From the NCBI GenBank assembly GCA_902800185.1, contig CADCDK010000015.1, positions 1 through 55,979 on the forward strand: a DNA stretch of 55,979 bases, in the 5' to 3' direction. The translations under genes and the position numbers were made by a program. Below, in pieces: positions 16,937-28,569 of the stretch. The notes under the pieces are model-generated. The model had not been told where the DNA came from. It did no database searches and was given only the letters and a program-made list of their open reading frames with translations. The DNA comes from an uncultured Prevotellaceae bacterium (GTDB taxonomy: Bacteria; Bacteroidota; Bacteroidia; Bacteroidales; Bacteroidaceae). The stretch's first letter is position 1. Each line of letters begins with the position of its first letter.

Positions 16937-18004
16937 ATGAAGTCAAAACAGAATACATGGTTGTTTGCGTGCCTCCTGATATTGGCACCGCTCAGCATGA
17001 CTGCCCAACCACAGGCTCGACGCAACCAGCAGCAACAGGCTACGACAGTGCAGAAGTCGAATGCCGACAACATGACGACACGTGCTCAGATATCATTCCC
17101 CACCATGGCCAAGATGTCTGAAGACGTAGTATGGAGACGTGACATCTACCGTGAGCTTGACCTGACCAAGGATGCCAATGCCGGACTATACTACCCGGTG
17201 GAGCCTGTTGGCACACAGATGAACCTCTTCACCTACATCTTCAAACTGATGATGCGAGGACAGAAGAATGGTGGTATCAATGCCTATGAATACCGACTCG
17301 ACGGCAACGAGGTGTTCACTGACTCGGCACGCATCAAGCCCCTGGCCTTTCTGGACAACTATCACATCTTCTATGAGCGTACTCAACGCGGCATCCGCAT
17401 TGACGACAGCGACATCCCGTCGCGCGAGGTGAAGGGCTACTACATCAAGGAGAGTGCATACTACGATCAGGCGACATCATCGTTCCACACCAAGGTGCTG
17501 GCTCTCTGCCCCATCATGTCACGTGAAGACGACTTCGGCGAAGGCGCGACGAAATATCCACTCTTTTGGGTGAAGTACGATGACCTCGCCCCGTTCCTTG
17601 CCAAGCAAACCATCATGACCAGCAATCTGAATAACGCTGCCACGATGAGCGTTGATGACTATTTCACCATGAACATGTACCGCGGCGACATCTACAAGAC
17701 CAATAACATGCTCGGTCAAACTCTGGCACAATATTGCGACAACGACGAAACAAAGATGACTGCCGAGCAGAAGCGCATTGAGGCTGAACTAAAAGAGTTT
17801 GAGAAGCATGTATGGGGAGACCCCGCGGCCAAAGACTCACTCGACAGTATCGCCAACGCCGAAAAGAATGCCAAGACAAAGAAAGCGGTGAAGAAAAACA
17901 ACCGCAATACGCAGACAACGACACAGAAGACACGCCGTTCCACACCGCGAAGCAGTGCGGCAAGCAGCGGAGCCCGCATGTCGGTGCGCAGAGAGAGACA
18001 TTGA
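16937..18004 (+). CDS. porN: type IX secretion ring protein PorN/GldN
   Basis: A 355-residue periplasmic protein with signal peptide 1-23 (ends TAQP). A Gln/Arg-rich stretch follows, then the GldN/PorN core: EDVVWRRDIYRELDLTKDAN, GLYYPVEPVGTQMNLFTYIF, and a region around HTKVLALCPIMSRED. The C-terminus (about 290-355) is a long Lys/Arg/Ser/Thr-rich tail that looks disordered. It binds PorK to form the ring. It lies 58 nt after porM, the widest gap in the operon. Confidence 0.92.
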   Translation: MKSKQNTWLFACLLILAPLSMTAQPQARRNQQQQATTVQKSNADNMTTRAQISFPTMAKMSEDVVWRRDIYRELDLTKDANAGLYYPVEPVGTQMNLFTYIFKLMMRGQKNGGINAYEYRLDGNEVFTDSARIKPLAFLDNYHIFYERTQRGIRIDDSDIPSREVKGYYIKESAYYDQATSSFHTKVLALCPIMSREDDFGEGATKYPLFWVKYDDLAPFLAKQTIMTSNLNNAATMSVDDYFTMNMYRGDIYKTNNMLGQTLAQYCDNDETKMTAEQKRIEAELKEFEKHVWGDPAAKDSLDSIANAEKNAKTKKAVKKNNRNTQTTTQKTRRSTPRSSAASSGARMSVRRERH

Positions 18005-18039
18005 TCTAAATTGAATGTTATTTTAAAGAATAGAAGCTT

Positions 18040-18648
18040 ATGAAAAAGATTTTTACTATGGCTGTGATGGCGGTGGCACTGCTGATGTCAGCACCCGCCA
18101 ACGCTCAGTTTGCCTTCGGTGTAAAAGGCGGTCTGAACATGACAAAGGTTGAAATGAACAACGGTGTCAGTGACTCCAAGAACCGCACAGGTTTCTTCAT
18201 CGGTCCAACCGTTAAGGTGACACTCCCCGTTGTTGGCTTGGGCATCGACGCATCCGCTTTGTTCAACCAGACCGAAGCTAAATGGGAAGGCGAGAGTGTT
18301 AAGCAGCAGTCCCTCCAGATTCCCATCAACCTGCGCTATGGCATTGGCATTGGCGACATGGCCAACATCTTCGCATTTGCTGGTCCACAGTTCGGTTTCA
18401 ACATCGGTGACAAGGACAAGAACTACGGCACAAGTGAGTGGAGATGGAAGACCTCCAACCTCAGTGCCAACATCGGTGTGGGCGTAACGCTCATCGGACA
18501 CCTGCAGGGTACCATCAACTACAATTTCGCCCTCGGGAAGACTGGTGAATTCAGAAATTCGAATGACTTTCAGCAGGCAGCCAGTGTCATTAGTGGTGCC
18601 AAGGGAAAGAGCAACTCCTGGCAGATTGGCATTGCTTATTTCTTCTAA
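18040..18648 (+). CDS. small outer-membrane beta-barrel protein (PorT-like family)
   Basis: A 202-residue protein with signal peptide 1-22 (ends ANAQ). The opening FAFGVKGGLNMTKV and amphipathic strands ending SWQIGIAYFF fit the outer-membrane beta-barrel family that includes PorT. It lies 35 nt after porN and before a strong terminator, so it closes the secretion operon. Whether it is a true secretion part cannot be told: the family is large and many members are simple barrels. Position favours a link. Confidence 0.75.
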   Translation: MKKIFTMAVMAVALLMSAPANAQFAFGVKGGLNMTKVEMNNGVSDSKNRTGFFIGPTVKVTLPVVGLGIDASALFNQTEAKWEGESVKQQSLQIPINLRYGIGIGDMANIFAFAGPQFGFNIGDKDKNYGTSEWRWKTSNLSANIGVGVTLIGHLQGTINYNFALGKTGEFRNSNDFQQAASVISGAKGKSNSWQIGIAYFF

Positions 18649-18668
18649 GAAATCACAGAAAACTCATA

Positions 18669-18708
18669 GGACGACAGAGCAGCAGGAAGTTGCTCTGTCG
18701 TCCTTTTT
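18669..18708 (+). terminator. terminator of the por operon
   Basis: GGACGACAGAGCA (18669-18681) pairs with TGCTCTGTCGTCC (18691-18703), a perfect 13-bp stem, followed by TTTTT. Confidence 0.9.
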
Positions 18709-18776
18709 GTATGCTAAAATCAGGTAAGCTCCCAATCATACGGAGCAAAGGGCATTAAATCGTGTTAAAGAGTTGA

Positions 18777-20333
<1,557 letters not shown>

Positions 20334-20385
20334 GTGAGAGAAGAAAATGAGAACAGATATTCTAACAGGAACAAGAACAAAAAAT

Positions 20386-21810
20386 ATGAAATTTCACCTG
20401 CTTTTACCTTTGTGCCTTTTCACCATGATGCCTTTAATGGCACAGACTGATCCCGTCATCATGACGGTGAACGGACACGATGTGACCCGCTCGGAATTTG
20501 AATATTCGTTTAACAAGAACAATACCGAGGGAGTTATTGACAAGAAGACTGTGAACGAGTACGTAGAGCTCTTTGTCAACTACAAGCTGAAGGTTGAAGC
20601 CGCCAAAGAAGCACGTCTCGACACGATGAAGTCATTCAAGGACGAATTCACCTCGTATCGCGACCAGCAAATACGCCCCTCCTTCATCAACGACGACGAT
20701 GTAGAAGCCGAGGCACAGCGTATTTATCAGGAAACCAAACAACGCATCGACTCTGCCGGAGGCATGGTGAAACCTGCACATATCCTCCTTTTGGTGCGCC
20801 AAAGCGACGACCAAGCCAAACATGAGGCAGCAAAGCAACGCATAGACTCCATCTATCAGGCTTTGAAGGCTGGTGCCGACTTTGCAGAACTGGCAACACG
20901 CTTGTCAGACGACAAGGGTTCTGCCCGCAATGGTGGAGAACTGCCCTGGCTGACAAAAGGACAGACACTGCCTGAGTTTGAGACCGCTGCTTTTGCCCTC
21001 AATAAAGGTGAGATGAGCGAGCCCGTTCTCTCGGCTGCCGGATACCACGTCATCCTGATGAAGGACAAGGGACTCTTCTTCCCCTACGACTCTGTCAAGG
21101 CCGACATTCATCGTTTTATCGACCAACGCGGCTTGCGTGAGAAGATCATCGATGACAAACTGGCAACATTGGTCAAAGAAGCCGATAACGGCACCACCGC
21201 TGAGCAACTGCTTGACAAAAAGGCTGATGAGATGGCGGCTGAGGACCTCGAATTGAAATACCTCATTCAGGAATACCACGATGGTCTTTTACTGTACGAG
21301 ATCAGCAATAACCACGTTTGGAAAAAGGCCGAGCAGGACACCGCAGGACTTGAGCGATATTTCAAGAAGAATAAGAAGAAATATGCCTGGGATGAGCCAC
21401 GCTTCAAGGGAATGGCCTACCACGTGAAAGAACAGGCCGATGTGAAAGCTGTCCAGCAAGCCGTCAAGGGACTTCCCTTCAGCAAGTGGGCAGAGAAACT
21501 TCGCAGCACCTTCAACAACGACTCCATCCTGCGCATCCGCGTGGAGAAAGGAATCTTCAAGTGTGGTGACAACGCCCTCGTTGACCGCGAAGTTTTCAAG
21601 AAAGACACGACCGTAACACCAACAAAGAACTATCCCATTGATGCCACATACGGAAAGCTGCTCAAAGCTCCCGAAGAGTGTGACGACGTGCGTGGACTGG
21701 TTTTGGCAGACTATCAGGAACAGCTGGAGCGTGAATGGGTGACCGAACTGCGCAAGCGCTACATCGTGAGCGTAGATGAAGAGGTTCTGAAGACCGTCAA
21801 CCAGCATTAA
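20386..21810 (+). CDS. exported parvulin-type peptidyl-prolyl isomerase
   Basis: A 474-residue periplasmic folding factor. The start at 20386 gives a clean signal peptide (FHLLLPLCLFTMMPLMAQ); an upstream ATG at 20347 would add 13 polar residues before it. An N-terminal SurA-like helical region (VNGHDVTRSEFEYSFNKN) precedes one rotamase domain at about 125-225 (VKPAHILLLV, ARNGGELPWLTKGQTLPEFE, AGYHVILMKD). The C-terminal half is helical and lacks a second clear rotamase domain. It lies in the guaB-PPIase-PPIase-OstA-mutL row, 10 nt before the next parvulin gene. Confidence 0.9.
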   Translation: MKFHLLLPLCLFTMMPLMAQTDPVIMTVNGHDVTRSEFEYSFNKNNTEGVIDKKTVNEYVELFVNYKLKVEAAKEARLDTMKSFKDEFTSYRDQQIRPSFINDDDVEAEAQRIYQETKQRIDSAGGMVKPAHILLLVRQSDDQAKHEAAKQRIDSIYQALKAGADFAELATRLSDDKGSARNGGELPWLTKGQTLPEFETAAFALNKGEMSEPVLSAAGYHVILMKDKGLFFPYDSVKADIHRFIDQRGLREKIIDDKLATLVKEADNGTTAEQLLDKKADEMAAEDLELKYLIQEYHDGLLLYEISNNHVWKKAEQDTAGLERYFKKNKKKYAWDEPRFKGMAYHVKEQADVKAVQQAVKGLPFSKWAEKLRSTFNNDSILRIRVEKGIFKCGDNALVDREVFKKDTTVTPTKNYPIDATYGKLLKAPEECDDVRGLVLADYQEQLEREWVTELRKRYIVSVDEEVLKTVNQH

Positions 21811-21820
21811 TCAACAACGA

Positions 21821-23254
21821 ATGAAACATTACAAGACAATAGCAGCCGCACTATGGGGCATAGCCCTTTGCTTCCCTAACACGATCTGGGCACAGGACAT
21901 TGATGAGGATGTGGACGATGCCACTCCTGCCGCCGAGAGTCATTTTGACGTTCCCGAATCGAGCGTCATCGACGAAGTTATCTGGGTGGTAGGCGATGAG
22001 GCCATCTACAAATCTGACGTGGAAGCCGTCCGTCTGCAAAGCGAAATGGAAGGGGTAAAATGGAATGGTGACCCCGATTGTGCCATCCCCGAGCAATTAG
22101 CCGTACAGAAACTCTTTCTGCACCAGGCCGCATTGGACTCCATTGAAATCTCGGAATCAGATGTTATTTCGGGTGTGGACGAACAAATCAACCGTTGGAT
22201 ACAGATTGCCGGTTCGCAGGAGAAGTTGGAGGAATACCGAAAGCAGACCGTTGCAGAGATGCGACTGTCACTGCACGATGAATTCAAGAACAACGAACTG
22301 GTGCGCGAAATGAAACAGAAACTGGTCAAGAATGTCAGTGTGACACCAGCCGATGTTCGCCGCTATTTCAAGGACGTTCCCGAGGACAGCATTCCCTTTG
22401 TTCCGACAGAAGTTGAAGTGCAAATCATCACCCAGCAACCACGCATAGCTCCCGAGGAGATTAATCGCATCAAAGACGAACTGCGCAATTATACCGAGCG
22501 TGTCAACAAGCAGGAAACCACCTTCGCAACTTTGGCCCGCCTGTACTCTGAGGATACAGGAACAGCCCGACAAGGCGGAGAATTTGGATATGTTGGACGT
22601 GGAGAACTCGACCCGGCCTTTGCCGCAGTAGCCTTCAACCTTACCGACCCGAAAAAAATCTCGAAGATTGTTGAGTCTGAGTTTGGTTTCCACATCATCC
22701 AGCTCATTGACCGACGTGGTGACCGCATCAAGGTTCGCCATATTCTGCGCAAGCCACAAATTTCCCGTGAGAACATGGAAGAGAGCATGGCACGCATAGA
22801 CTCTATTGGCGAAGACCTGCGCAACGGTCTCTTCACATTTGAGGAAGCGGCTTTCCAACTTTCTGACGACAAAGACACCCGTAACAACCGAGGCATCATG
22901 TCATCGGTGGATTCTGAAACAGGGTCACTGTCATCGAAGATTCGGATGCGCGATCTTCCTTCCGAGGTGGCCCGCACAGTGGACACCATGAAAGTCGGCG
23001 ACATCTCGCATGCCTTTACCATGATCAACTCCAGAGGAAAGGTGGTGTGTGCCATCGTTAAGCTTACCAACCGCATCGAAGCTCATAAGGCCACTATCGC
23101 CGAGGACTATCAGGTGCTGCGAGAGGTGGTACTCAACAAACGACGCGAGGAAGTTATACATAACTGGGTAGTAGATAAGATCAAGCACACCTACGTCCAG
23201 ATGGACAATCGTTATAAGAACTGCAACTTTGAATATCAAGGATGGATTAAATGA
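21821..23254 (+). CDS. SurA-like periplasmic peptidyl-prolyl isomerase
   Basis: A 477-residue protein with a signal peptide (1-25, ends IWAQ). A SurA-type N-terminal chaperone region (IDEVIWVVGDEAIYKSDVEA) is followed by a rotamase domain at about 200-300 (ARQGGEFGYVGRGELDPAFA, ESEFGFHIIQLIDRRGD) and a second, weaker one (IKVRHILRKPQIS...FEEAAFQLSDD...NRGIMSS). This layout fits SurA, which escorts unfolded barrel proteins to the BAM complex. It overlaps the OstA-like gene by 4 nt, which supports a shared role in outer-membrane assembly. Confidence 0.9.
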   Translation: MKHYKTIAAALWGIALCFPNTIWAQDIDEDVDDATPAAESHFDVPESSVIDEVIWVVGDEAIYKSDVEAVRLQSEMEGVKWNGDPDCAIPEQLAVQKLFLHQAALDSIEISESDVISGVDEQINRWIQIAGSQEKLEEYRKQTVAEMRLSLHDEFKNNELVREMKQKLVKNVSVTPADVRRYFKDVPEDSIPFVPTEVEVQIITQQPRIAPEEINRIKDELRNYTERVNKQETTFATLARLYSEDTGTARQGGEFGYVGRGELDPAFAAVAFNLTDPKKISKIVESEFGFHIIQLIDRRGDRIKVRHILRKPQISRENMEESMARIDSIGEDLRNGLFTFEEAAFQLSDDKDTRNNRGIMSSVDSETGSLSSKIRMRDLPSEVARTVDTMKVGDISHAFTMINSRGKVVCAIVKLTNRIEAHKATIAEDYQVLREVVLNKRREEVIHNWVVDKIKHTYVQMDNRYKNCNFEYQGWIK

Positions 23255-25050
23255 CAATAAGCACCAAGATAATCCGACAACAATACGGGCATAGAACCAT
23301 GATAGCAGTGGTTCTGTGCCTGTTTGGACTTTACATGCCGCTCTCTACCCTGGCCCAAAACAAAGGAAAAGAAAAGAACAAGCAACAGGAAGACAGAGTG
23401 TACCTGCTGCATGCCGACGAGCTGATGTACAACATCTACGGGAACAACCCCGAAGCGCAAATTGTGAAAGGAAATGTAGCATTCAGGCATCAAGGGGCAA
23501 ACCTCACGTGTGATAGTGCGTATTTCTACCAAGAGTCCAACTCCGTGAGTGCTTTTGGTCATGTGCGATTCCGCCAAGGCGACACGCTGTCATTGGACTG
23601 CGAGCGTGCCTATTACGATGGACAAGAACAAATGATGAGAGCACGTAGCAACGTGGTACTCAAGCATAGACAGCAGACTCTCTACACAGACAGTCTTGAC
23701 TATGATCGCCTGTATAGCAATGCCTATTTCTTTGAGGGAGGACGGCTGATTGACGGCAAGGACAAGCTCATCTCCGACTGGGGAGAGTACAACACACAGA
23801 CCCGTGAGGCGAAGTTCTATTACAATGTTCACATGATTGGCGAGAACCGTGACGTGCAGACCGACACCTTATTATATAATACGCGCGCGCGTATAGCCCA
23901 TGTACTCGGTCCGTCGGTGGTAACCTCGGGAACCAGCACCGTCAATACCGAAGACGGATATTTCAACACGGAGAGTGACAAAGCGGAACTCTTCAGTCGT
24001 TCTACCATCATAGATCAACAAAAGGCCATTACAGGAGACACGCTTTTCCATGACAACCAGACGGGACTGAGCGAGGGCTTTGGCAATGTTGTCTATGTGG
24101 ATCATGAGAACAAAAACGAACTCCACTGCGGGCACATGGAATACAACAACCTGACAGGGTACGGATATGCCACAAAAAATGCCATGGTCATGGACTACTC
24201 ACAGCCCGACACGCTCTACATGCATGCCGACTCGCTGAAGTTGTACACCTATCACATCAATACCGACTCGGTCAGACGCGAAGTACATTGCTTCGACCAC
24301 GTCCGTGCCTACCGTATAGACGTGCAGGCGGTTTGTGACTCTTTAGTATTCAACTCAGCCGATTCCTGCATGACCATGTACAAGGATCCCATCGTATGGA
24401 ATGGCGGACGGCAATTATTGGGCGAAGTTGTCAAAATCTACATGAACGACTCAACCATCCGCATGGCACATGTCATCGGACAGGCCCTGTCTGTAGAAAA
24501 GGTGGACGACCAAAGTCATTACAACCAAATCTCTTCCCACGAGATGTTATCACACTTTGTAGGAGGAGCTATTCGAAAAGCGGAAGCCATTGGCAATGTT
24601 AGAACCATCTTCTACCCCATTGACGACAAGGATAGTAGCATCATTGCCATGAACTATCTGGAAACGGAGCGACTTGTGATGAAACTATCCGAGCAACGAC
24701 AATTGGATACCATCTGGGCTCCGAAGTCGAAAGGTACGATGTATCCCCTTACGCAGATTCCACCCAAAAGACGCAAACTGCCCAGTTTTGCATGGTTTGA
24801 CAACATACGTCCGATAGATAAGGACGACATCTTCAACTGGCGTGGGAAAAAGGAGGAAGACAAGCTGAAGATTGTTGAACGCCACAAAGCGCCCCTGCAA
24901 ACATTGCATTTCGACACCCCAGAGTCCACAGAACAACCAGCCACTACCGAAGAACAGGAGCCGGCCCTCAATGAAGAAAAGGAACCGACTGCCACCGAAG
25001 GACTGGAACCGGCTGCTACAGAGATCAAAGAAGAGGAAAAGGAAGAATGA
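23251..25050 (+). CDS. OstA/LptA-like exported protein
   Basis: A 599-residue protein with a signal region at about 16-36 ([20 protein letters not shown]). The body carries repeated OstA/LptA-type strands: [60 protein letters not shown]. This beta-jellyroll fold carries LPS in LptA and LptD. It has no C-terminal LptD barrel. The last 45 residues are a Glu/Pro/Thr-rich repeat tail (TEGLEP, TEEQEP), likely disordered. It overlaps the upstream parvulin gene and mutL by 4 nt each. Confidence 0.85.
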   Translation: MTISTKIIRQQYGHRTMIAVVLCLFGLYMPLSTLAQNKGKEKNKQQEDRVYLLHADELMYNIYGNNPEAQIVKGNVAFRHQGANLTCDSAYFYQESNSVSAFGHVRFRQGDTLSLDCERAYYDGQEQMMRARSNVVLKHRQQTLYTDSLDYDRLYSNAYFFEGGRLIDGKDKLISDWGEYNTQTREAKFYYNVHMIGENRDVQTDTLLYNTRARIAHVLGPSVVTSGTSTVNTEDGYFNTESDKAELFSRSTIIDQQKAITGDTLFHDNQTGLSEGFGNVVYVDHENKNELHCGHMEYNNLTGYGYATKNAMVMDYSQPDTLYMHADSLKLYTYHINTDSVRREVHCFDHVRAYRIDVQAVCDSLVFNSADSCMTMYKDPIVWNGGRQLLGEVVKIYMNDSTIRMAHVIGQALSVEKVDDQSHYNQISSHEMLSHFVGGAIRKAEAIGNVRTIFYPIDDKDSSIIAMNYLETERLVMKLSEQRQLDTIWAPKSKGTMYPLTQIPPKRRKLPSFAWFDNIRPIDKDDIFNWRGKKEEDKLKIVERHKAPLQTLHFDTPESTEQPATTEEQEPALNEEKEPTATEGLEPAATEIKEEEKEE

Positions 25051-26855
25051 GCGATATTATACAACTGCTACCCGATTCCGTTGCCAATCAAATTGCGGCG
25101 GGAGAGGTCATTCAACGCCCTGCCAGTGTCATCAAAGAGCTGGTAGAGAATGCGGTTGATGCCGGAGCTACAGTCATCCATGTGTCTGTCATCGATGCCG
25201 GACGCACATCAATACAAGTGATTGATAACGGCAGTGGCATGTCAGAGACTGACGCACGCCTGTCCTTTGAACGTCATGCCACATCGAAGATCCGCCAGGC
25301 TGCCGACCTCTTCTCACTACACACGATGGGATTTCGCGGTGAAGCCTTAGCATCAATTGCTGCCGTAGCACAAGTGGAATTGAAGACACGTCTCGCAACG
25401 GAGGAAGTTGGCACCCATCTATCTATCTCTGGTTCACGCACCATCAGCCAGGAGCCATGTGCCTGTCCAGTAGGAAGCAACTTCCATGTTGATAACCTTT
25501 TCTTTAATGTTCCGGCACGCCGCAAATTCCTTAAATCCAATGCGACAGAACTGAACAACATCATCACAGCCTTTGAGCGAATAGCGCTTGTCTATCCGGA
25601 GATAGAGTTCACTCTGCACAGCAATGGAACGGAGATTTTCAATCTAAAGAAAGGAAACCTTCGCCAACGCATCATTGACATCTTTGGCAAGAAACTCAAC
25701 CAGGATCTTCTGCCCATGGGGGTGGACACGACCATTTGTAAGATTCACGGTTTTGTCGGGACCCCAGAGTCGGCCAAGAAGAAAGGAGCTCATCAGTATC
25801 TCTTCGTCAATGGAAGGTACATGAAGCATGCCTACTTCCACAAAGCTGTACAAAATGCTTTCGAGCGTCTTGTCCCGACAGGCGAACAGGTTCCGTACTT
25901 TATTTACTTCGACGTTGTTCCTGAAAGCATAGACGTGAACATCCATCCCACAAAGACGGAAATCAAATTCGAAGGTGAACAAGCCATTTGGCAGATACTT
26001 CATGCTGCTGTCAAAGAAGCCATAGGTATCTTTAACGACGTTCCGTCCATAGACTTCGATACCCAGGACAAGCCCGAAATACCCGTCTTTGACTCTTCTC
26101 GTCAAATCAATGCGCCCAAGGTTTCGTATAACCCTCAATACAATCCATTCAAGAGCAATGGTGGTGAACGAAGGACTGCTGCCACTGACTGGCAGCAACT
26201 GTATCAAGGGCTCGACCAAGGACATCCATCACAACCAAACGAGCTCTTCGCACCTGTTGAGGATACCACACAAGAGAATATCATCGATGAAAAGTCACCT
26301 GTCCACTATCAATACAAAGGGCAGTACATCATGACGGCCGTAAAATCGGGATTGATGATCATTGATCAACACCGAGCTCACGTCCGCATACTCTATGAGC
26401 AATACCTGTCACAACGCGAGAAGCAAAAAGGTAATGCGCAGAAAGTGCTGTTCCCGGAGCGCATCCAACTGACCGCAGCAGAAGAACTCTGTTTGAACAA
26501 AGCACTGCCTGAGATGGAGAAAATCGGTTTGGAACTCACAGACCTGGGGGCTGGTAACTATGTAATCAATGCCATCCCCGCCACCCTCGAGGGAGTGAAC
26601 GCCACCACTTTGGTGAAGGATATGATCGCCTCCGCCATGGAACAAGAAAACAACTCTACCGACCAGTTGTTCAATTCCATGGCGCTCAGTATGGCCCGGA
26701 ATGCAGCCATCCCCTACGGCCAGATTCTGGGAAATGATGAGATGGAGCATCTCATTAACAATCTTTTCACCTGTAGCAATGTCAATTACACCCCCGATGG
26801 GAAGAAGATTCTTGCCATCATGAAACAAGAAGAAATGAAGCGATTATTGGACTAA
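25047..26855 (+). CDS. mutL: DNA mismatch repair protein MutL
   Basis: A 602-residue mismatch-repair matchmaker. The N-terminal GHKL ATPase is intact: [29 protein letters not shown] and [13 protein letters not shown]. The C-terminal dimer domain is present from about 410. Where endonuclease-type MutL has DQHAxxExxxxE, this one has [12 protein letters not shown] (from residue 440): the second motif position is Arg and the first Glu is Val, so the metal site looks incomplete. Last gene in a row of 4-nt overlaps with the OstA-like and SurA-like genes. Confidence 0.95.
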   Translation: MSDIIQLLPDSVANQIAAGEVIQRPASVIKELVENAVDAGATVIHVSVIDAGRTSIQVIDNGSGMSETDARLSFERHATSKIRQAADLFSLHTMGFRGEALASIAAVAQVELKTRLATEEVGTHLSISGSRTISQEPCACPVGSNFHVDNLFFNVPARRKFLKSNATELNNIITAFERIALVYPEIEFTLHSNGTEIFNLKKGNLRQRIIDIFGKKLNQDLLPMGVDTTICKIHGFVGTPESAKKKGAHQYLFVNGRYMKHAYFHKAVQNAFERLVPTGEQVPYFIYFDVVPESIDVNIHPTKTEIKFEGEQAIWQILHAAVKEAIGIFNDVPSIDFDTQDKPEIPVFDSSRQINAPKVSYNPQYNPFKSNGGERRTAATDWQQLYQGLDQGHPSQPNELFAPVEDTTQENIIDEKSPVHYQYKGQYIMTAVKSGLMIIDQHRAHVRILYEQYLSQREKQKGNAQKVLFPERIQLTAAEELCLNKALPEMEKIGLELTDLGAGNYVINAIPATLEGVNATTLVKDMIASAMEQENNSTDQLFNSMALSMARNAAIPYGQILGNDEMEHLINNLFTCSNVNYTPDGKKILAIMKQEEMKRLLD

Positions 26856-26954
26856 AAAAGGGAGAAAATTGGGGAAATCCTTATTTTTTTACGTTTTTTT
26901 TCGAAAAAAATGAAAAAAACTTGAGAAAAAGTTATAACAAATAAAAATAATTAC

Positions 26955-26962
26955 TATCTTTG
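26955..26962 (+). promoter_or_regulatory. -7 box of the OmpA-family gene, with upstream A/T tracts
   Basis: TATCTTTG at 26955-26962, with TTA rather than TTG at -33. Upstream, 26880-26945 is almost pure A and T in phased runs, as often seen before highly expressed genes. Confidence 0.6.
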
Positions 26963-27031
26963 CGCTTGAATTCGAATCGTGAGTATATACTAAATACTGA
27001 TTTTATTAATTGATTAAATAATTTTGAACGT

Positions 27032-28183
27032 ATGAAAAAATTACTAATTGTACTGGCTTTCGCTGGTGTGTCCATGGTGTCAATGGCACAGGACGATCCT
27101 ACACTGAAGTACAGTGTAGCTACTAATTCTTTCTGGAGCAACTGGTTTGTACAGGTTGGCGCTGATTGGAATGCTTACTATTCAAGTCAGGAGCACGGAA
27201 ACGGTAATTCAAAGAGCCCTCTGAAGAATTTCCGTTCAAACCCCGGTGCAGCTATTGCTGTAGGTAAGTGGTTTACTCCTGGTCTCGGACTCCGTACAAA
27301 GGTACAGGGTATCTGGGGTCAGACTGTTTACAACAAGGATCATCATCCCGCAAACCGTTACTGGATTGCCAACGAGCAGGCTCTGTTCAACCTCAGCAAC
27401 ATGCTCTATGGTTACAACCCAGATCGTTTCTGGAACTTCATCCCCTTCGCAGGTGCTGGTGTTGGCCGTTCTATGACTAACGACATCTATGCCATGAACC
27501 TGAGCTGCGGTATTTTGAACCAGTTCCGTCTCAGCAGAAAGGTGTTCCTGAACCTCGAACTTGGCTGGAACCATAGTGAGGCTGACCTCGATGGTGATAA
27601 TGGCATCATGGAGAACAGAACAAGCTACACATGGGAAGACAAGGACAACAACCTCTATGCTGAAATCGGTCTGACCTTCAACATTGGCAGATCCACTTGG
27701 GACAAAGTACCCGATGTTGCCGCTATCAATGCTTTGCATCAGTCACAGATTGATGCCCTCAATGGTCAGCTTTCTGACGCTAACGCCGAGATTGCTCGTC
27801 TGAACAACCTCCTCCGCAACCAGAAGCCCGTTGAGAAGCCCAACGCACAGGTTATTAAGGAATTCGTTGCAGCTCCTGTATCTGTATTCTTCAACATCAA
27901 CAAGGCAAAGGTTGCTTCTCGCAAGGACCTCGTCAACCTCGAGTCTATGGCCAAGTACGCCAAGGAGAACAACGCTGGTCTGCTCGTAACAGGTTATGCT
28001 GACTCTAAGACTGGTACTCCTGCTTACAACCAGAAGCTTTCTGAGAGCCGTGCAGCAACAGTTGCTGACCACCTTGTTAAGATGGGTGTAAGCCGCGACA
28101 AGGTTGAAGCCGTTGGTAAGGGTGGCGTTAACGAACTCTCTCCGATTTCTTACAACCGTCGTGCCGTTGTTACTGTTAAGTAA
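27032..28183 (+). CDS. OmpA-family outer-membrane protein
   Basis: A 383-residue protein: signal peptide 1-19 (SMVSMAQ), an eight-strand-type barrel to about 230, a short coiled coil (SQIDALNGQLSDANAEIARL), then an OmpA peptidoglycan-binding domain at about 275-383 (VFFNINKAKV, VTGYADSKTGTPAYNQKLSE, SRAATVADHLVKMGV, SYNRRAVVTVK). It ties the outer membrane to the cell wall. Codon use is strongly biased to the T/C-ending codons of highly expressed genes (frequent GGT, GCT, AAC, AAG, CGT). Single gene with its own promoter and a strong terminator at 28211-28248. Confidence 0.92.
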   Translation: MKKLLIVLAFAGVSMVSMAQDDPTLKYSVATNSFWSNWFVQVGADWNAYYSSQEHGNGNSKSPLKNFRSNPGAAIAVGKWFTPGLGLRTKVQGIWGQTVYNKDHHPANRYWIANEQALFNLSNMLYGYNPDRFWNFIPFAGAGVGRSMTNDIYAMNLSCGILNQFRLSRKVFLNLELGWNHSEADLDGDNGIMENRTSYTWEDKDNNLYAEIGLTFNIGRSTWDKVPDVAAINALHQSQIDALNGQLSDANAEIARLNNLLRNQKPVEKPNAQVIKEFVAAPVSVFFNINKAKVASRKDLVNLESMAKYAKENNAGLLVTGYADSKTGTPAYNQKLSESRAATVADHLVKMGVSRDKVEAVGKGGVNELSPISYNRRAVVTVK

Positions 28184-28210
28184 TATCCCGACTTGTAATA
28201 TAACCCAAAA

Positions 28211-28248
28211 GAAGAGATGCAGTCATGAGGCTGCATCTCTTCTTTTTT
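28211..28248 (+). terminator. terminator of the OmpA-family gene
   Basis: GAAGAGATGCAG (28211-28222) pairs with CTGCATCTCTTC (28231-28242), followed by TTTTTT. Confidence 0.9.
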
Positions 28249-28269
28249 CGCAAATATTCGTATGAAAAT

Positions 28270-28300
28270 TTGGTGGTTTCAACAAAAAGCAGTACCTTTG
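28270..28300 (+). promoter_or_regulatory. promoter of tRNA-Val(TAC), first copy
   Basis: TTG (28270-28272), 20 nt, TACCTTTG (28293-28300), followed by the GC-rich start region CACCCGC. Confidence 0.85.
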
Positions 28301-28320
28301 CACCCGCTTAAAGAAAGCAA

Positions 28321-28395
28321 GGGCGTTTAGCTCAGCTGGTTTAGAGCATCTGCCTTACAAGCAGAGGGTCGGCGGTTCGAATCCGTCAACGCCCA
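28321..28395 (+). tRNA. tRNA-Val (anticodon TAC), copy 1
   Basis: A 75-nt cloverleaf: acceptor GGGCGTT/AACGCCC, D arm GCTC...GAGC, anticodon stem TCTGC/GCAGA with loop CTTACAA (anticodon TAC), T arm GGCGG-TTCGAAT-CCGTC, discriminator A. CCA is not encoded (CTG follows). Identical in sequence to the copy at 31659. Confidence 0.96.
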
Positions 28396-28406
28396 CTGGG
28401 GTGTTT

Positions 28407-28438
28407 CCCTGTGACTCTTCGGAGTTGCAGGGATTTTT
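28407..28438 (+). terminator. terminator after tRNA-Val copy 1
   Basis: CCCTG...CTC-TTCG-GAG...CAGGG: outer stem 28407-28411 with 28428-28432, inner stem closed by a UUCG tetraloop, then ATTTTTC. Confidence 0.8.
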
Positions 28439-28541
28439 CTTTTGTACACCTTGCGAACAAAAAAGCGCGCCTTAAATGTTAATTATTCTTATAAATTTAA
28501 TTTTTAGCACTAAATCCGTTTCATATATTAACAAGTATTAG

Positions 28542-28549
28542 TATCTTTG
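28542..28549 (+). promoter_or_regulatory. -7 box of the YjbH-like operon
   Basis: TATCTTTG at 28542-28549; TTT rather than TTG at -33. Start codon 21 nt further on. Confidence 0.55.
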
Positions 28550-28569
28550 CAACGATTTGTAGTATATTG

